Shown piece by piece: positions 59,954 through 64,000 of a DNA stretch of 64,000 bases (position 1 is its first letter; each line of letters begins with the position of its first letter). Below the pieces are notes generated by a model. The model saw only the letters and a program-made list of their open reading frames with translations. It made no database searches and was not told the origin of the DNA. The position numbers and the translations under genes were made by a program. The DNA comes from Epilithonimonas sp042695135 (GTDB lineage: Bacteria > Bacteroidota > Bacteroidia > Flavobacteriales > Weeksellaceae). The stretch is taken from contig NZ_CP170547.1 of the NCBI RefSeq assembly GCF_042695135.1, positions 2,046,001-2,110,000 of the forward strand. The letters run 5' to 3'.

Positions 59954-61078
59954 TCAATACATCTTCGTTTTCACACAAGTCACATTTTTAATCGCGACTG
60001 GCTTCCCCACTTTCTTCAACATTCCTGTTTCCAAATTTCTTTTGAAAACGGTTACATTTTGCGAAATAACATTGGTGACAATTATGAATTTTCCGGTTTC
60101 ATCTATCGCAAAAGTTCTCGGATGTTTCCCCTTTACAGATTGATAGCCGATAGATTCCAAAGTTCCATCTTCTTTAATTTTAAAAATGGCGATGTTATTT
60201 TCTTGCCCTCTGTTGCTTGCGTACAGAAATTTTCCATCTGGTGAAATATGAACATCAGAGCTTTCAAAACCTTCTTTTATTTTGCTTGAGTGTGTCGCAA
60301 TTCTCTGGATTTCTTTCAACTTGTTTTCAGAAAAATCGTAAACCGAAATCATCCCTGCCAATTCTTCAATCGAATAAGCTAATTTTCCATCTTTGCTGAA
60401 AGTGATATGTCGTGGTCCGCTTCCAGGTTTTGTATCGATAGATTTTTCAGTTTCAATAAGTGGCTTTTTCAGAGTTTCATCAAAATTATATTGTCTGATT
60501 TTGTCCGCTCCCAAATCGGCAACCAAAACAGTTTTGAAATCCGGCGAAAAAACTACAGAATGTGTATGCGCCTTCTCCTGCCTTTTTGGATTGACACCGC
60601 TGCCTTCTGTAAATGTAAAATGCTGTGCAATAGAATCGATTTTACCATTTTCCAAAACCGGAAAAACGGAAATCGTCGGAATATTATAAGTTACATTGAT
60701 CAACCATTTTCCAATTTTGTCAACATTCACATACACTGGATTTTCGCCCCCTGTTTTCTGTTGATTGAGGAAAGTCAAGGATTTTTTATCAGCATCAAAA
60801 GCGAAAGCACTTACACTTCCGTCATTCGGAGTTTTGGCATCAGACGAAGCATAAACATATTTTCCGTCGTCAGAAACTGTTATGTAGCCAGGGTTTATAA
60901 CATCTTTGGATGAAGCAACTTTGGTAAGTTTCCCGGTTTCTGTATTAAATTCATAAACATAGACGCCTTCTGAATTTTTGTCCCAGTTGTATGAGCCAAA
61001 AAATACAAATTCCCTTTGCGCAAAAAGGTTTACAAATATTAAAATACTTAGAAGAAAGGTTATTTTTTTAATTCTCAT
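59954..61078 (-). CDS. Exported lactonase-family beta-propeller protein
   Basis: A 374-residue exported protein (signal peptide MRIKKITFLLSILIFVNLFAQ) of the YbhE/6-phosphogluconolactonase propeller family. Repeated blade motifs are visible: YITVSDDGKYVYASSDA, TVLVADLGADKIRQY, GPRHITFSKDGKLAY, DVHISPDGKFLYASNRG and KHPRTFAIDETGKFIIVTN. Because it is exported, a role in extracellular sugar lactone hydrolysis is possible but not shown. A truncated paralogue lies at the window edge, on the other side of the DUF5686 gene. Confidence 0.88.
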   Translation of the reverse strand: MRIKKITFLLSILIFVNLFAQREFVFFGSYNWDKNSEGVYVYEFNTETGKLTKVASSKDVINPGYITVSDDGKYVYASSDAKTPNDGSVSAFAFDADKKSLTFLNQQKTGGENPVYVNVDKIGKWLINVTYNIPTISVFPVLENGKIDSIAQHFTFTEGSGVNPKRQEKAHTHSVVFSPDFKTVLVADLGADKIRQYNFDETLKKPLIETEKSIDTKPGSGPRHITFSKDGKLAYSIEELAGMISVYDFSENKLKEIQRIATHSSKIKEGFESSDVHISPDGKFLYASNRGQENNIAIFKIKEDGTLESIGYQSVKGKHPRTFAIDETGKFIIVTNVISQNVTVFKRNLETGMLKKVGKPVAIKNVTCVKTKMY

Positions 61079-61138
61079 CAGACCGATTTTAGAAATTTTT
61101 GTCAGAGATTTAAACTAAACTGACTTTCAACAAATTTC

Positions 61139-63450
61139 CTAAAAATTCATCTGGAAACCAAACTGAACCCCGAATTTTCTAACTTCAGAATCAGAATTGG
61201 TATTGTGGTTCAGGTAATTTCCTCTCCAGTTAAAATCCAATCTTAACAACCTGAAATTTCCCCAGCCGATATTCTCAATTCCGAAACCATATTCGTAATA
61301 TGGTTTTTCCGGAGCGCTTAGATTGATATTTCCTGCATTCATATTGATTGTACCTTGTCTAAGACTTCCAATACCTGACCGGAAAAAGGCGACTTCACGG
61401 AGTTTTAGTTTTTTAATTAAAGGAATTTGTGACAAAATTTTCCCATTAAAATGATGTTCCAAAAACATAACAGCATAGGAATCTGCTGTGAATTCATAGT
61501 AATTCATCAAAGAAAAAACACCTCGCACCAAACCGTACGATTGGTTGGCCGGCAAAACATTCTGCAAAGCGAGTGGGAGAGAGTCAAAGTTCTTACCAAC
61601 TTCTACATTGGTAAACAAACGTCCCCAATTGCCCAAAATGAATGGCTGATAATAATAGAATTGCAGTTTGTTGTAATTAAAATCAGAATTGAAAACACCG
61701 CCCATACCTTTGGTGTACTTCAAGATAATTGAAGGATTGGTAGCCAATGCTGTCATCTCGTAACGATCTACACCATAAGTAGAGAATTTGATTCCGGGTC
61801 TGAATATCAATGTTGTGGTGAATCTTGTGTCATTCAGATCATTTCTTAAAACACCTTGTCTGTAATAATTGATATTGAATAAGTTTGAATCAGCTGATTT
61901 TATATTTTGAGTGGTAGCGTCCAATCTTACCTGGAAATTTTTCCAAGGCTCGATGCTTGTAAAAACATTGGTTTGATTTACCGAACTCATCGAAGTTGTC
62001 GAACCGCTGTTAAGAACTGAAGAAGAAGCGAAAGATCTGGTCATAATTCCCTCATCAGTAGTCAACTGAACACCAAGCTGAAGAACATCTTTTCTATAGC
62101 CAGCTCCAACCATAAATCGATTGGTCTTGTTGAACATATATTTTGCTTCACCACCGTATTTCCATTTTTCATCTTTGAAACCATAAGCCGTATAAGCCTG
62201 GATTCTCCACATATCATTTTTACCATGATAAGTTCTGAAACCTGTTCTTAATCTTACACCTTCAATATCATTATAACCAAAAGACTGGAAAATATTTCCG
62301 ATATCTATACCGCCGCCTACATGGAAATAGCCCGAATTACCAATTTCAACAATTTTTACTATCTTCTTGTACTTTGGATTTTCGGCTAATTCATCGTACA
62401 TTTTATAGATGTTCTGATCACTTTCGGTAAGAACTTCTGTCCTGTTATTTTGCCAGTAACTTTCGTCCTTGGCCACCATTTCGTCTTCAGGAATGACGAT
62501 TTTATTTAAAAATTCGTCACTGATTCCTTTATCAAATTCATAATCAGAATAGTTGGCAACCCGCCTTGCTATGATAGATTTTGCTTTATCTCTGTCATTC
62601 GTTACAAGGCTTATTGTCGTTTCATTCCTGGTCGGGATAAAGGTAGAATCATCCGGATTATCAAATTCCAGATCTGTAGAAATGTTTCTCACGAAATTGA
62701 TATTGATCTTTTTGTTGGTCTGCATCTCTACTTTCATCACATTATATTTGTCCATGGAGATATAGAGCTTTCCTTTAAGCGCTAAAGCTTCAGGATTTTT
62801 TGGTGTGAATCGAATCTCGTAACTGCGGACAGTATTAATCTCAATCGTATCCGTAATGTTATAATCGAAAACGCCGAAGCCATCTGTAGAAACCGGACTT
62901 ACGAAACCAATATTCAGATAGTTGATGGTGTTATCATAAATATTAATGTCCTTGTACATATTCTGGATCGTCTTGGAAACAATCTGATTATTCTTGAGCC
63001 CGGAAAGTCGTGTTGCCAAAAGATCTTTTCGTTCTTTCTTCGGATCGTTTTTTCCATAAGTTTCGAAGATGCTTTCCGTAATAAAAACGGGCAAAACAGC
63101 TTTACCTGGTATTTCGGAAGAATCGTTGTATTTGAAAATAATAGAATCCATTCCCCTAAAAGCTCTCTTTTTGGTAAAGGAACTGTCGATATTATCCAGT
63201 CGGAAATCTATTTTCTCGTAAGTTTTATATTTGTAATCTTTGTGAAGAAGAAGTCCATTGGATTTTTTCTTTTCCAAACCTCGCGCATAATGGCGTAGGC
63301 GGGATTTTCCCTTTTGTTTTTGTATTTTTTGACGCCTTTTATAACGACGTTTTCTATTTCGTTTTCTTTTACAGTCTGCGAAAAAAGCAAACTGGTTGTA
63401 AAAATCAGGAAAAAGGAGAGAATAATTTTTTTATCAAGCATCGATTTCAT
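61139..63450 (-). CDS. DUF5686 outer-membrane protein, split by a one-base frameshift
   Basis: The N-terminal frame (ATG 63450, signal peptide ILSFFLIFTTSLLFSQ) encodes up to NPAYAIMREVWKRKN, the conserved start of DUF5686. The rest of the family (SNGLLLHKDYKYKTYEKIDF onward to a barrel-like C-terminus ending FGVQFGFQMNF, 712 residues) is in the -1 frame. The shift is at an A6 run (63263-63268 as T on this strand), where the mRNA reads A-AAA-AAT, a classic slippery heptamer. Either a seventh A is missing, or ribosomes slip; both give the conserved reading. Lacks a carboxypeptidase-regulatory-like N-domain. Outer-membrane location inferred. Confidence 0.8.
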
Positions 63451-63505
63451 CAAGCATTAACTTTTAATAACTGTTTTTTGTTTTAAATATTGTTTTTGAC
63501 GTAAA

Positions 63506-64000
63506 TTATTTACCTTTTTCATAAAAAATAACATTTACAGGACTGCAGACAGGAATGGATTTTCCGGTAGCAGTGAGCAATCCGTTTTTAAGATCTCTCG
63601 TGAAAATATTAATCCGGTTGGTATCCTGATTAGCGATCAAAACCAACTTATTATTCGGACTGATTGTGAAGTTTCTCGGATTCCTGCCTTTTGTTTTTAT
63701 CTGTTGGATTTTCTTTACAGTTCCGTCTTTTCTACGTTTGAAAACTGTGATGTCATCCGCATCGTCTCGATTGGTTACATAAACAAATTTCTCATTATTA
63801 GAAAGATGAATATCCGCTGCACGGAAGTGGAATCTCACTTTTCTGGACAACAACGTTTCTTCCTGAATTAATTCAATTTTACCGTCATTAAAACTCAAAA
63901 CCGAAATATCGCCACTGAGTTCCTGAACGAGATAGATTAATTTTCCTGTCTTGTCAAAAGCGATATGTCGTGGTCCTGATCCTTTTTTTGCATCATATTC
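63506..64000 (-). CDS. Lactonase-family propeller protein, C-terminal part
   Basis: The frame is open from the window edge to the stop at 63506, giving the last ~164 residues of a propeller like the one at 59954-61078: GSGPRHIAFDK at the edge, AADIHLSNNEKFVYVTNRDD, RNPRNFTISPNNKLVLIANQ and a PVNVIFYEKGK end. The two proteins share the same blade order and probably arose by duplication. The N-terminus lies outside the window. Confidence 0.85.
   Translation of the reverse strand, partial: EYDAKKGSGPRHIAFDKTGKLIYLVQELSGDISVLSFNDGKIELIQEETLLSRKVRFHFRAADIHLSNNEKFVYVTNRDDADDITVFKRRKDGTVKKIQQIKTKGRNPRNFTISPNNKLVLIANQDTNRINIFTRDLKNGLLTATGKSIPVCSPVNVIFYEKGK

Noticed and set aside
60407..60913. 168-residue frame opposite the lactonase gene
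   Set aside because: No start context, no family motif, fully antisense to a propeller with clear blade motifs.

Overview
The window looks like chromosomal DNA of a Flavobacteriia member, most likely Chryseobacterium or a close Weeksellaceae relative. This is an inference from several things seen here. The DNA is A/T-rich. Start codons lack obvious Shine-Dalgarno sequences, while many genes carry the Bacteroidota -7 box TAnnTTTG. Two secreted proteins end in type IX secretion (T9SS) sorting domains. Families typical of the group occur (DUF6261, DUF5686, GH95, hybrid TPR/AraC regulators), as do intergenic repeats of flavobacterial type. About 60 genes are present and most are chromosomal housekeeping or accessory genes; no phage, insertion sequence, CRISPR array or rRNA was seen.

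Layout. 1-8 kb: proline oxidation as two separate enzymes (proline dehydrogenase, P5C dehydrogenase), nicotinamidase and several membrane proteins. 8-13 kb: a four-unit 42-nt hairpin repeat ahead of a DUF6261 gene, an RCC1-repeat T9SS protein, a PBP4-type carboxypeptidase and two convergent DNA glycosylases. 13-29 kb: aroE, an aldo/keto reductase, a PAS histidine kinase with its receiver protein, an amino acid permease, a giant TPR protein followed by an outer-membrane barrel, one tRNA-Arg, an SDR, a TPR/AraC regulator and a pectate-lyase-like protein.

29.8-36.3 kb is the least understood part. A promoter-led operon (133-aa unknown protein, TPR histidine kinase, LytTR regulator) is followed by a co-directional set: a 122-aa protein with a caspase-like His/Cys pattern, two clear DUF2589 proteins (one frameshifted), a small zinc ribbon, a third DUF2589-like protein and a membrane-anchored GH25 muramidase. 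The first two genes of the set share a repeated leader element. I infer a regulated functional module whose output includes cell-wall cleavage; no function has been shown.

36.4-43.3 kb carries what reads as a complete ergothioneine locus: egtD, egtB, an EgtUV-type ABC importer and a PLP C-S lyase that could act as EgtE, with a DUF1826 gene diverging from it. The importer's fused substrate-binding domain has its two lobes in the reverse of the usual order, which looks like a circular permutation.

43-64 kb: GH95 fucosidase, a flavin reductase remnant, a 57-aa small protein, NDH-2, a MoxR/VWA pair, a GT14 glycosyltransferase, a T9SS subtilase, a sugar-nucleotide aminotransferase with galE, idi, rsmA, and two lactonase paralogues flanking a DUF5686 gene that is interrupted by a one-base shift at a slippery A-tract. 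Repeats of at least four kinds lie between genes.
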